This document shows positions 17,007 to 25,739 of a stretch of 64,000 nt of DNA, in pieces (positions within the stretch are counted from its first letter, which is position 1; each line of letters starts with the position of its first letter). Source of the stretch: Erysipelotrichaceae bacterium 66202529 (GTDB lineage: Bacteria > Bacillota_I > Bacilli_A > Erysipelotrichales > Erysipelotrichaceae). The notes under the pieces were generated by a model. It did not search any database, was not told where the DNA came from, and saw only the letters and a program-made list of their open reading frames with translations. The stretch is taken from positions 4,092,001 to 4,156,000 of the forward strand of contig CP046174.1 in NCBI GenBank assembly GCA_017161075.1, in the 5' to 3' direction. The position numbers were made by a program, and so were the translations under genes.

Positions 17007-18383
17007 TTATATAAAGGCTGCTTCCCTCTGCGTATCCTTATGAACAAGTACATGAATCCATTTTTTCGAACGGAACCGCCACAGGGTAACCATTGCTTTC
17101 ACAAGCTCATCGCTGAATGACAATGCGACAACCCAATGCAGTGGCAGCTTCCATACAACAGCAGCGAGGAAGGACATAGGAATAGCAACACACCATATAC
17201 CGATCAAATCACAAAACATACAAAATTTCGTATCTCCTCCCGATCTTAGAATACCGCATATATGTACATAGGACATCATTTTCGGTGTCGTATACAGCGC
17301 ATAGGCAATCAATGTAAGATTCAACATACTACTGGTTACACGATCATAATTGTAAATATCAATAATAGCACCTTTAAACAATAGCAGTGCTGCGGTCATA
17401 GCAAGACAGAAGCCGATGTTAATAACGATAAAAGCTTTTCCATAGGCATAGGCAAGCTTTGTATGATTTCTCCCCAGCTCATTGCCAATCATAACAGCAC
17501 AGGCGTTGCCAAGACCAAAAAATACACATTGAAATAAATCATTGATAACACTCGCCACCTGTACGACTGCGACTGCACTCGTTCCCAATAATCCATAAGC
17601 AATAAAGCATACGGTGGTTCCGATGCTCCATGCACTTTCACTCATGGCTACAGGAAGGGCGGTTTTCACAACACGCTTCATTAACGGGATATCCAGCTTA
17701 CGGATGGTGGCAAGATCAACAGCCAGCGGATGATCGTTGCTGAAGTATACATACCCCAAGATCAACAGCATTTCCACGAAACGGGCGGTCAATGTCGCTA
17801 TAGCAGCACCCTCCACACCCAATCGCGGTAAATGAAGGTTTCCAAATATCAATCCATAATTCAATACCGTATTGATGGTGATAGCCAATACGCTTGCGAG
17901 CGTCGGTACCTTCAGGTTATGAATGGCACGGGAATTAAAGCTCATAAGAAAGGAAAACGCCGTCATCATATAGGTGAAACAGGTGATACGCAAATACGAT
18001 GCCCCAATAGCCACAACATCCGGTTCCCTTACAAATAACTGTAAAATCTGCGGCGCAAATGCAAGTGCCAGCACAACAGTAAATAATGCCAGAAAAAAAC
18101 CAATTCGCATTTCAATCGCAATGACCTTACGAATATTTTTCACATCCCGGATTCCCCAGTATTGAGATACATAAATACTGGAGCCGCTGTAAATCCCAAA
18201 GCAGATAATTGAAAAAATGAAATAAACCTTGTTCGCTGCCCCAACAGCTGCCAGCTCCCCTACACCGATACTGCCGATCATGAACGTATCAATCATATTC
18301 AGACTCAGTGATATGATCTGCTGTAAAACGATTGGCAGTCCTATGGTGAGAAGAAGCCGCACAAATACCTTTTTATCTATCAT
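17007..18383 (-). CDS. MATE family efflux transporter
   Basis: Twelve-helix cation/drug antiporter of 458 aa in the plasma membrane. It shows the MATE opening (GLPIVLQQIISLSLNMIDTFMIGSIG), the second-half repeat (LGTSAVAVVQVASVINDLFQCVFFGLGNACAVMIGNELGR), and the pairs of hydrophobic segments expected. It closely matches the other MATE gene at 55896 in organisation but not in sequence. Transcribed alone; AGGTGATAG precedes the ATG. Substrate unknown. Confidence 0.9.
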   Translation of the reverse strand: MIDKKVFVRLLLTIGLPIVLQQIISLSLNMIDTFMIGSIGVGELAAVGAANKVYFIFSIICFGIYSGSSIYVSQYWGIRDVKNIRKVIAIEMRIGFFLALFTVVLALAFAPQILQLFVREPDVVAIGASYLRITCFTYMMTAFSFLMSFNSRAIHNLKVPTLASVLAITINTVLNYGLIFGNLHLPRLGVEGAAIATLTARFVEMLLILGYVYFSNDHPLAVDLATIRKLDIPLMKRVVKTALPVAMSESAWSIGTTVCFIAYGLLGTSAVAVVQVASVINDLFQCVFFGLGNACAVMIGNELGRNHTKLAYAYGKAFIVINIGFCLAMTAALLLFKGAIIDIYNYDRVTSSMLNLTLIAYALYTTPKMMSYVHICGILRSGGDTKFCMFCDLIGIWCVAIPMSFLAAVVWKLPLHWVVALSFSDELVKAMVTLWRFRSKKWIHVLVHKDTQREAAFI

Positions 18384-18484
18384 ACTATCACCTCAAACTG
18401 AGTGTAATTTTATCATACTATGATACTATGAAGCAATACTGTTTATATAGGCAGCAATAGCATATGTAAACATTTCAAATGAAA

Positions 18485-18505
18485 AAGGGACATATTTCGT
18501 CCCTT
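18485..18505 (-). terminator. Second hairpin downstream of the HAD gene
   Basis: AAGGGAC / GTCCCTT, 7 bp perfect, 7-base loop; on the minus strand the stem is followed by TTTCATTT, making a backup terminator. Confidence 0.55.
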
Positions 18506-18682
18506 CTTCATGTATCATGTTCAGACTGCTTGATACATCGACATCTGTAAACAAAGGATGTCCGCCATGGGATGGTTCCATTCTCCCCTGACACCATTAT
18601 TATACATCAGAATACCGGAATTTCCACGCTATTGATCCTTTTCATAAATATGTACTCCAGATTTAGCTTGACAGGGTAAAAC

Positions 18683-18708
18683 GAAAAAGAGCTTCACTTA
18701 GAAGCCCC
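18683..18708 (-). terminator. Terminator directly after the HAD gene
   Basis: On the minus strand GGGCTTC pairs with GAAGCTC (one wobble) around TAAGT, followed by TTTTTCGTTTT. Confidence 0.7.
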
Positions 18709-18710
18709 TT

Positions 18711-19529
18711 TCATCTTAATATATAGCGCTGTATTGCCTTTGCCACACCGTCATCCATAAAATCGGAGGTCACGATATCACAGGCTGCCTGGATTTCCTC
18801 ACTTGCATTCGCCATAGCAACTGTAAGTCCTGCTTCCTGAAACATGGGAAGATCATTTTGTGCATCACCAAATGCCACAAACTCCTCTTTCTTCAGATGC
18901 AGAGCCTGCAATACAGCTTTTATTGCATTCCCTTTGTTAACACCTCCGGCAGTTATATCAAAGCTGATTGGCTGATAATTTGTTACCGTGGTATTCTCTA
19001 TACATTCTATTTGTCCTCTGGCTTTTAAGAGCCGCTGTGCGTTCATGTCATAAACCAGTATTTTTGCGATATCATGGACGTTTCTGCTCAGTTCCTCCCA
19101 GCTCATATCGGTAAATGATTTCACCTGTACATCAGCAGGCAGCCGATTATTCATATGGTCATACAGAAAGCGTTCATCATAAGGCTCATGTGTAAAAAAT
19201 TCATATTTCCCCTTGAAAAAGGCGTGTGCATGCTCCTCCCTTTTCAGTACTTCAATAATCTGATGCAGACAATACGGCTCTATCCATTGTTCGATACATC
19301 GCGTCCCTATTTCATATATACCGCCATTAGAAGATATCACTTTTACTCGTTCATGAATCTGCTGTGCTATCATTTTTGTGAAGCAGTACGGTCTGCCGCT
19401 GATCAGATATATCTGTATGCCCTGTTCTACACATTTCCGTAAGGCCTGTAAATTTCCTTCACTGACTGTTTGATCCCTACGCAGCAGTGTTCCATCCAGA
19501 TCCAGACCTATCATGCGAATTTCAGGCAT
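18711..19529 (-). CDS. Cof-type HAD-IIB sugar-phosphate phosphatase
   Basis: Dephosphorylates small phosphometabolites, probably sugar phosphates. The 272-aa protein has HAD motif I GLDLDGTLL (two catalytic Asp), motif II LISGRPY, the lysine of motif III in GGVNKGNAI, and motif IV GDAQNDLPMF. The type IIB cap lies in the middle. Its start overlaps the stop of the iron alcohol dehydrogenase by 8 bases, so the two are co-translated and the phosphatase may act on a substrate or product of that dehydrogenase. Confidence 0.92.
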   Translation of the reverse strand: MPEIRMIGLDLDGTLLRRDQTVSEGNLQALRKCVEQGIQIYLISGRPYCFTKMIAQQIHERVKVISSNGGIYEIGTRCIEQWIEPYCLHQIIEVLKREEHAHAFFKGKYEFFTHEPYDERFLYDHMNNRLPADVQVKSFTDMSWEELSRNVHDIAKILVYDMNAQRLLKARGQIECIENTTVTNYQPISFDITAGGVNKGNAIKAVLQALHLKKEEFVAFGDAQNDLPMFQEAGLTVAMANASEEIQAACDIVTSDFMDDGVAKAIQRYILR

Positions 19530-20640
19530 AGGAATCTTTCAGTATGGCCTCCAGCTCTTCTCTGCTTCCAAACGGAAGATGATCCAGTATAGGAGATGCC
19601 AGGATTTCATGAAATTCATCTTCGCTTACGCCGAAGTCCTTCAGCTTTTTATGAAGTCCAATCGTTTCCAGAAAGTTTGTCATTGCAGAATATAAATCTT
19701 CACTTCCAAACAGCTTGGCAACATCCGCAAAGCGTTCCCTGTTCTTTTCAGCCATGTGCTGAATGAAGGCAGGGAATACAACAGCAAGTGCTTCTCCATG
19801 CGGCAAATGGACGATTCCACCAATGATTTCAGAAAGCGGATGCGGTGCGCTTGCCCCGGAATTTGCCAGAGCACGTCCTGCCAGTGTATCAGCAAGACAC
19901 ATATTGGTACGATATTTTAGATTCTGCGGCTCCTGTAATACGCTTGGCAGATTTTCTATGACAAGACGCATAGCCTCCATAGAATCCATTGCACTGTAAT
20001 GTGAAGCATTGGCGTTGATGTAGCTTTCAAATGCATGTGTGAAAGCATCAAATCCGGTTGCCGCACTCATCCGCTTTGGCAGTGTCAGCATAAGCTCAGG
20101 ATCAAGAATCGTTTCCTGAGAGAAATTATCCGGGTGGAAAAAGGTGATTTTTTCTTTTCCTCTGGTGATAACGGCTGCCTGAGTTACCTGTGATCCTGTC
20201 CCTGATGTGGTCGGTACACTCAAAAGAGGCAGATGTTCCTTACTGTAGGATGCATAGTATGCAAACGGTGAATTGTATTCGTTAAACAGGTAATCCCAGT
20301 CTATGCTGTCCTTTCCATTCGCAAAGGCGATGGCTTTCGCAGTATCGATGGAGCTTCCTCCCCCAACTGCCAGTACAAAATCAGCAGGCTGTTCCTTCAG
20401 CATGGCAAAGCCCTGTTCTACAATTTCCACACTTGGATTCGGTTCTACCCTGTCAAAATGAATAACACGGATTCCTTCTGCATCCAGAAGCTTTTTTACA
20501 CGCTCATATAACGGCTGTAGGGGTGCATCCGGTGTTGTAACTAGAAAACAGGTTTTTCCATAGCTTTTACATACGTGCCCCAGCTCGCTCAGTTGTCCGG
20601 CACCAAAATGAATCTTTGTTGGCTGATAATAGTGAAACAT
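19522..20640 (-). CDS. Iron-containing alcohol dehydrogenase, copy 1
   Basis: NAD(P)-dependent oxidoreductase of 372 aa in the group III metal-dependent family. The nucleotide-binding loop is VGGGSSIDTAKAIA. The metal site is visible in GFDAFTHAFESYI (Asp, His) and in ASAPHPLSEIIGG plus HLPHGEALAV (His residues). It opens with HYYQPTKIHFGAGQL, nearly the same as the paralogue at 23859 (LHYQPTRIHFGPGK). It is the first gene of a two-gene unit with the HAD phosphatase and diverges from the FSA-like gene at 20845. AGGAGGTATG precedes the start. The substrate is unknown. Confidence 0.92.
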   Translation of the reverse strand: MFHYYQPTKIHFGAGQLSELGHVCKSYGKTCFLVTTPDAPLQPLYERVKKLLDAEGIRVIHFDRVEPNPSVEIVEQGFAMLKEQPADFVLAVGGGSSIDTAKAIAFANGKDSIDWDYLFNEYNSPFAYYASYSKEHLPLLSVPTTSGTGSQVTQAAVITRGKEKITFFHPDNFSQETILDPELMLTLPKRMSAATGFDAFTHAFESYINANASHYSAMDSMEAMRLVIENLPSVLQEPQNLKYRTNMCLADTLAGRALANSGASAPHPLSEIIGGIVHLPHGEALAVVFPAFIQHMAEKNRERFADVAKLFGSEDLYSAMTNFLETIGLHKKLKDFGVSEDEFHEILASPILDHLPFGSREELEAILKDSYA

Positions 20641-20766
20641 AGTACATACCTCCTCTATACACGTTCATTATACGGCTTTTTTTCAGGCTGTACAGAACAT
20701 GGATATACAGAGTGCTTCCATATCGATAAGGAAAAAAATACATTCGCACCATTACCGCATTCTTAC

Positions 20767-20785
20767 GGAAGCATTTGTTGCTTCC
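20767..20785. promoter_or_regulatory. Candidate operator between the divergent dehydrogenase and aldolase genes
   Basis: GGAAGCA and TGCTTCC form a perfect 7-bp inverted repeat with a 5-base spacer, in the 204-bp divergent intergenic region. A TATACT -10 for the rightward gene lies about 30 bases further. Confidence 0.45.
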
Positions 20786-20844
20786 TATGAAAAAATACCC
20801 TGCTTCCTTGTGTATACTATAGGTAATAGAGGAGGAATGATGGT

Positions 20845-21489
20845 ATGCTGTATCTGATTGATAGTGGGAATGAACAGGAAATCCGCGAGGCCCTGACACT
20901 GGGAGTAAGAGGTGTAACCGCCAATACCAGTATGTATCGTAAGAATCATATCGGGATACATGATTTTGTTTCAACATATGCAAAGGAGAATCTAGATTTT
21001 CTAAGTGCTGAAGTTATCGGCACCTATGAGGAAATGCTGCAGCAGGCAGAGACGCTGCTTGCAATACACAACAAGCTGGTTATTAAAATCAATTTTTCAA
21101 AGGATGGATTGCGGTTGGCAGACGCCTTACATAAGCGCGGAGTGAAAACCGCAATGACTCTGCTATTTACTATGGGACAGGCTGTGGCAGCAATCAATGC
21201 CCATGTGGATTATCTGTTTTTCTTTATTGGGAGAAATGAGGAATACGGAAGTGATGCTATGCGTATTCTGAACGATATTCAGGAAATGATAGAGGCTAAA
21301 AGCTATTCGGTTAAAACTGTAGCAGCTTCCATTAAGAATCTGGCACAGCTGGAGAAGCTGGCGGCAATGAAGATCGATTACGCTGCCATTCCTTATGCGT
21401 TGTATATGAAATCCCTACAGCATCCGCTGACAGATAGCGGTGCACAAACCTTTGCGGATGATTTTTATCAGAATGCATGTAATCATTAG
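20845..21489 (+). CDS. Transaldolase/fructose-6-phosphate-aldolase-like protein, copy 1
   Basis: A 214-aa class I aldolase-fold protein of the TalC/FSA group. The Schiff-base lysine is K81 in LVIKINFSKDGLRLADAL, followed by GVKTAMTLLFTMGQAVAA, as in FSA. After that the usual YVSPFVGR reads YLFFFIGRNEEYGSD, so the active-site wall differs. The VTANTSMYRK opening corresponds to the VTTNPS motif. The paralogue at 23222 has the same deviations. Probably cleaves or forms a keto-sugar phosphate; the substrate cannot be told. GGAGGAATGATGGT precedes the ATG. Confidence 0.85.
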   Translation: MLYLIDSGNEQEIREALTLGVRGVTANTSMYRKNHIGIHDFVSTYAKENLDFLSAEVIGTYEEMLQQAETLLAIHNKLVIKINFSKDGLRLADALHKRGVKTAMTLLFTMGQAVAAINAHVDYLFFFIGRNEEYGSDAMRILNDIQEMIEAKSYSVKTVAASIKNLAQLEKLAAMKIDYAAIPYALYMKSLQHPLTDSGAQTFADDFYQNACNH

Positions 21490-21597
21490 CATGATGTAGT
21501 TTTTCATTACCATGTAGATGAGCAAGGTAATGCTTGGCGATATAAAAAGGATTCTTCATAATTTTTAAATAGAATCGTAATGATTTGCAAATACATG

Positions 21598-21645
21598 AAA
21601 AGATGCATATGAATCCAGTGTATAGGACGATTATGCATCTTTTTG
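21598..21645 (+). terminator. Terminator after the FSA-like gene
   Basis: AGATGCATA (21601-21609) pairs with TATGCATCT (21632-21640), followed by TTTTT. Confidence 0.8.
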
Positions 21646-21707
21646 CGTGTTTTTATAAGATGTATAAAGTTCAGCCTTGTTAAAAATATTTTTCTCTCAT
21701 TTATGTC

Positions 21708-22205
21708 TTATGCGACAAGTGTAAACAGAGTCATGTATATTACAGATGTAAGAAATAGCAGACCGGCTGCATTCGCAATAAGTATGCCCCGTATTCCAGG
21801 CTTCCTGATATTAGTTATCAGCGTATGCAGACCAACCGCATTACGGCGCAGGCTTTGAAATAGAAAGATAAACAGTAGAATGGATGTGACCGGATTCAGT
21901 AAAAAGCTTTGTACCAGCATGACAAGAGCAGCCTGCAGCAGAGAGCGTTCCACTTGTTCCTGTTGCTTAAACTGCCTTAGTAGAAAAAATATTTCACCGG
22001 CACACAAGAGCTCAATCATGGCATACATGAAATAGATATTATAACCTACATCCCTTTGAATCAGTGTAAACAATGCAATCCCCTGATCACTAGCCCGTAA
22101 GCAGCAATACAATATCAATACGATACCCAAGATACCTGTCAACAAGCCAGTTATTTGAAGCATACGAAGAGACAGCTTCCACTCCATACTCCGTTTTCTT
22201 TTCAT
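21708..22205 (-). CDS. Small membrane protein at the end of the PTS operon
   Basis: Not recognised. 165 aa with four hydrophobic segments (LRMLQITGLLTGILGIVLILYCCL, YNIYFMYAMIELLCAGEIFFLL, LLQAALVMLVQSFLLNPVTSILLFIFLFQSL, GILIANAAGLLFLTSVIYMTLF). A basic MKRKRSMEWK start puts the N-terminus inside. GGAGGAGTAGG precedes the start, 21 bases after the hydroxyacid dehydrogenase stop, so it is probably the last gene of that operon. Confidence 0.75.
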   Translation of the reverse strand: MKRKRSMEWKLSLRMLQITGLLTGILGIVLILYCCLRASDQGIALFTLIQRDVGYNIYFMYAMIELLCAGEIFFLLRQFKQQEQVERSLLQAALVMLVQSFLLNPVTSILLFIFLFQSLRRNAVGLHTLITNIRKPGIRGILIANAAGLLFLTSVIYMTLFTLVA

Positions 22206-22226
22206 GTTCCTACTCCTCCTGTACAG

Positions 22227-23204
22227 CTATTTCAGACTTTCCTTGCGGCAGCCGCTTACCAAATCCACCTGGTTACGGATTTTATCTCCTGCCAGATATG
22301 CTTTCAGATTTTCTGCCGCAAAGGCAAAGAACCGGTTATTTGTTTCCGGAAGATATGTTCCGCCTGCCACATGCGGTGTCAGAATAAGGTTATCCAACTC
22401 CCATGCGGGATGCTCAGGAGGTAACGGTTCCCCCTCAATAACATCCAGAGCCGCCTGTGCGATTGTATGATTACGCAAGGCCTCCAGCAAATCATCTGTA
22501 TTTACAATAAATCCGCGTCCGATATTCAAAAAGCAGGCACTTTTTTTCATTCGTGCAAATGTATTCTTATGGAACAAATGCCGTGTATCATCATTCCCAG
22601 GCAGGCAGACTGCAACCAGGTCGGCACGGGGAAGCAATGCATTGAGATCACACATAGCGTGAATTTCATCAGCACTTTCATTCGGCTCTGCAGCAGTCAG
22701 CTGACACGCAATCACATAACCGCCAAGCAAACGAATCAGTTTCCCATAGCTGGATCCGATATCACCTAAGCCGAGTATCAGAACCGTAGAGCCATAGACA
22801 GAAGAAATCGTCCCTTCCTTCTTCCATGCATGATCCCTTTGATTCTGCATATAGGCCTTCATTTTTTTAAACATCATAAGTGTAGTCGTAAGCATAAATT
22901 CACTGATGGCAAGACCGTATACACCGCTGCCGTTACTGAACAGGATACGGTTATTTTTTATCAAGGTACAGTCGCGATAATCATCTGTGCCTGCACTTTG
23001 TAATTGCAGCCACTGTAATTGCTCACAGTTTTCCAGCAGCGATGCCCGGGGATTTCCGATTATGATATCCGCCTTCTGCACATCCTCCTGCTGCACCGCC
23101 TTTGCACTGCGGTATATGAATTGTGCATTTGGCGCTGCCTGTTCCAGCATTTTTCTATGATGCTCCTGCGTATCCGCCACAACCAGTATACGATAATTTT
23201 TCAT
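22227..23204 (-). CDS. D-isomer-specific 2-hydroxyacid dehydrogenase
   Basis: NAD(P)-dependent reduction or oxidation of a 2-hydroxy/2-keto acid (325 aa). The Rossmann loop is ILGLGDIGSSYGKLIRLLG. The catalytic arginine lies in FLNIGRGFIV, the glutamate in ALDVIEGEPLPPEHP and the histidine in LILTPHVAGGT. It is in the PTS operon after the FSA-like aldolase, 17 bases downstream, with TTGGAGGAAG as ribosome site. Because the operon also has an alcohol dehydrogenase and an aldolase, it may reduce an aldolase product; this is inference. Confidence 0.9.
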   Translation of the reverse strand: MKNYRILVVADTQEHHRKMLEQAAPNAQFIYRSAKAVQQEDVQKADIIIGNPRASLLENCEQLQWLQLQSAGTDDYRDCTLIKNNRILFSNGSGVYGLAISEFMLTTTLMMFKKMKAYMQNQRDHAWKKEGTISSVYGSTVLILGLGDIGSSYGKLIRLLGGYVIACQLTAAEPNESADEIHAMCDLNALLPRADLVAVCLPGNDDTRHLFHKNTFARMKKSACFLNIGRGFIVNTDDLLEALRNHTIAQAALDVIEGEPLPPEHPAWELDNLILTPHVAGGTYLPETNNRFFAFAAENLKAYLAGDKIRNQVDLVSGCRKESLK

Positions 23205-23221
23205 GGTGAGCTTCCTCCAAT

Positions 23222-23857
23222 CTACAGGTTTTTTAATTGATTCCAGTCATCCTCAAACATCCTGCTTCCGGATATTGTCAAGGTGTTTTCCATTGTTTTT
23301 TTCAGAAGATGGAAGGACAGGGCTGCATAGCTTACGCCCATGACTGCCGCCGCCTCCAGCTGATGCAGGTTTTTAATGCTTGCCCCGACAACATAAACAT
23401 CACTATTAACAGTCGCATGACAAATACGGTTTAAAACCTGTAATCCATCCTGCCCGTTTTCATCATTTCTGCCAACAAAACAGAAAATATACCGGCAGAC
23501 GCTCTGTACGGCAAGAACCGCCTGTGACACCGTGAAGATCAGCGTCATAGCGGTTGTGATCTGTTTCCTGCTCAATGCAGCCGCGAGTCGTAACCCTTCT
23601 GCACTGTAATTTATTTTTATCACGACATCCGGATACTGCTCATGCAGAGAAAGTGCCTGTTTATACATTTCCTCATAGCTTCCTATCACCTCAGCACTGA
23701 GAAAGCTGTGCGGAAGGGCTTCGACATGTGTAAGGAATTCATAAAGTGTAATTGCTTCCTTACGATACATGGTTGCATTTGCCGTAACTGCATCAATTCC
23801 CCAAGTCATCGCCTCCTCGATTTCCTGAAGACTGGCGGTATCTATCATCAGCCGCAT
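23222..23857 (-). CDS. Transaldolase/FSA-like protein, copy 2
   Basis: A 211-aa paralogue of the protein at 20845. Schiff-base lysine K81 in VVIKINYSAEGLRLAAAL; the opening VTANATMYRK and the changed wall motif YIFCFVGRNDENGQDG are shared with copy 1. The ATG lies 1 base after the stop of the iron dehydrogenase gene, so translation is coupled. In this operon it stands beside a divergent epimerase, suggesting isomerisation followed by C-C cleavage of an imported sugar phosphate. Confidence 0.87.
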   Translation of the reverse strand: MRLMIDTASLQEIEEAMTWGIDAVTANATMYRKEAITLYEFLTHVEALPHSFLSAEVIGSYEEMYKQALSLHEQYPDVVIKINYSAEGLRLAAALSRKQITTAMTLIFTVSQAVLAVQSVCRYIFCFVGRNDENGQDGLQVLNRICHATVNSDVYVVGASIKNLHQLEAAAVMGVSYAALSFHLLKKTMENTLTISGSRMFEDDWNQLKNL

Positions 23858-23858
23858 A

Positions 23859-25007
23859 TCAATAGCAGGCCTTTAAAATGGATAACAGACGCTCTGTTTC
23901 CTGAAACCGCGTTTGTTGGCGTACAGTCTTCAGCATGCTCTCATACTGTTCCTGACTTGTCTGAAAGTCAGATATGGTAAATTGTAGATCAACCCTTTTC
24001 AAAAAGTCCTCTACGACAGAACGTGCCTGTTCCTTGGTAGTACAGGAAATCTTCGGTGCTATTACCTGCAGAATTGCACTTAATCGTTCATGGTATTCCG
24101 CATCCTCGAAATATTCCTCGATAAATTTTGGATAAACAACAGCCAGAGAGCAGCCATGATTGATACGGGTATTCCAGCTGGTTAAAATCTCACCTAAGAA
24201 GTGTGGAATCGTTCCGCCTCCATTCGCAAGGCAGATTCCGGCGATGGTATCTGCCGCAGCAAGCTGTTCCCGGTATTCCAATCTGGCATCCTCCTTCAGC
24301 TTCGGTAATATATCAACAATCATCCGCATTCCCGTGATACACATCGGTTCACTGATGCAGGAAAGTCGCTTCATCATATACGATTCACTCAGGTGACAAA
24401 ATGCATCGAATGCAGTGCTAGCACTCATACCATAAGGAAGTGTTGCCATCAGCTTAGGATCTATGATTGCTTCTCTTGGGAAAAACTGCTGTCGGAACAC
24501 AGTAGTTTTCTGGTGCGTTTCCTCATTGGTGATAACTGCCGCCTGTGTACACTGGCTTCCTGTTCCGCTGGTTGTTGGAATTGCCAGAATCGGCAGCGCT
24601 CCCTCATGCGTGAAACAATCATCCTGAAAGCCTGTGCGCACTGTGAAAAATTCATCCCAGTCTATCGTTCTGCTTCCGGCATTATAGGCGACCATTTTCG
24701 CTGTATCTATCGCAGAGCCGCCGCCAAGACCTACAACAAAGTCCACATGATGGTCAAAGCCTTTTTTCACTGCTTCCTCTACCGCACTGCTTAACGGATT
24801 TGGCTGTACCTTATCATATACACTGACGGTTATCCCCTCAGCTTCTAATAACTCACGGACATGTGTAAACAACGGCTTCAGCACTTCAATCGGCTCCGGT
24901 GTTACCAGCAGACAGCAGGTACCGTAGGCACGCGCTATCTCTCCGATTTTTTCTATTTTACCAGGACCAAAATGAATCCTGGTAGGCTGGTAGTGCAAGA
25001 ATTCCAT
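23859..25007 (-). CDS. Iron-containing alcohol dehydrogenase, copy 2
   Basis: Group III metal-dependent dehydrogenase, 382 aa from the ATG at 25007. I use this start because it aligns with the paralogue (LHYQPTRIHFGPGK) and falls 1 base after the upstream stop; an earlier in-frame ATG at 25037 lies inside the previous gene. The nucleotide loop is LGGGSAIDTAKMVA. Metal ligands are seen in AFDAFCHLSESYM, TIPHFLGEIL and RINHGCSLAV. Third gene of the PTS operon. The N-terminal half is closer to copy 1 than the C-terminal half, so the two may differ in substrate. Confidence 0.9.
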   Translation of the reverse strand: MEFLHYQPTRIHFGPGKIEKIGEIARAYGTCCLLVTPEPIEVLKPLFTHVRELLEAEGITVSVYDKVQPNPLSSAVEEAVKKGFDHHVDFVVGLGGGSAIDTAKMVAYNAGSRTIDWDEFFTVRTGFQDDCFTHEGALPILAIPTTSGTGSQCTQAAVITNEETHQKTTVFRQQFFPREAIIDPKLMATLPYGMSASTAFDAFCHLSESYMMKRLSCISEPMCITGMRMIVDILPKLKEDARLEYREQLAAADTIAGICLANGGGTIPHFLGEILTSWNTRINHGCSLAVVYPKFIEEYFEDAEYHERLSAILQVIAPKISCTTKEQARSVVEDFLKRVDLQFTISDFQTSQEQYESMLKTVRQQTRFQETERLLSILKACY

Positions 25008-25008
25008 A

Positions 25009-25728
25009 TTACAAGCCTGCCTTTTCTGCCGCTTCATCTATCGCGGCACGGCATTTTTTCACCGCAGCTTGAATTCCATCCGGATCGGTATACAAGGCGG
25101 TGGAAAAAATTAAGACATCCGGATTACAGGCAACGATTGGATCCAGATTGCCCACCCGGATACCACCGTCTACGGCTAACTCACAGTCCGGATTGCATGC
25201 ATCTATTTTCTTTCTGGCATTTTTCACCAGCTCCAATGCACTTCTTCTCCACGCCCAGGTAGTTTCTCCTTTTGGCGGCTTTCCTGCACCGTGAATAACA
25301 ATATGCAGACGATCGATATCATAAATGGATTCATCCAGGAAGCACAGCGGTGTATAACAGCCAATCGTCAAGCCGATTTTCAGTCCAAATTCATGACACC
25401 AGTTAATAATGTAGGCAAGCGGTGCCCCGATAAAGTGTTCTGCCGGCAGTATGAGCATAGTAGCACCTGCAGCAGCGATCTTTTCAATAAAGATTTTATC
25501 ACAATCCTTGGCATATAGATGACACTCGATTTCTTTATCCGTTATCGAGCGGACTGCCTTAATAATCTGGTGTCCTCCCATCAGCTGCAGATTTTGTAAA
25601 TCGTACATATCCGCAGCATCACTGTGACAGTAATCACAGCCGGCATCCAGTGCTTCCTTCATATTGCCCCGGACATCTCCATAATCAAACGTACCGGCCA
25701 TTCCAGCCGCAATCTTAATATGTTTCAT
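25009..25728 (-). CDS. Divergent ribulose-phosphate-3-epimerase-like protein, copy 1
   Basis: A 239-aa TIM-barrel protein. The four metal ligands of ribulose-5-phosphate 3-epimerase are kept: H35 and D37 in YCHSDAADM, H70 in ECHLY, D187 in AVDGGI. The phosphate-binding parts differ: the PGFGGQ loop is replaced by IHGAGKPPKGETTWAW, and the last loop reads DVLIFSTALYTD, where a GSA motif is usual. So it is probably an epimerase or isomerase on a different sugar phosphate. It follows the PTS EIICB gene by 11 bases and is 1 base upstream of the iron dehydrogenase. A paralogue at 43288 belongs to the second PTS locus. Confidence 0.8.
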   Translation of the reverse strand: MKHIKIAAGMAGTFDYGDVRGNMKEALDAGCDYCHSDAADMYDLQNLQLMGGHQIIKAVRSITDKEIECHLYAKDCDKIFIEKIAAAGATMLILPAEHFIGAPLAYIINWCHEFGLKIGLTIGCYTPLCFLDESIYDIDRLHIVIHGAGKPPKGETTWAWRRSALELVKNARKKIDACNPDCELAVDGGIRVGNLDPIVACNPDVLIFSTALYTDPDGIQAAVKKCRAAIDEAAEKAGL

Positions 25729-25739
25729 AAAAAGCCTCC

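Larger units (their letters stand above)
18384..18710. other. Intergenic region upstream of the MATE gene
   Basis: Contains two minus-strand terminators for the upstream HAD/dehydrogenase genes (18485-18505 and 18683-18708), and otherwise nothing I can assign. Confidence 0.6.
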
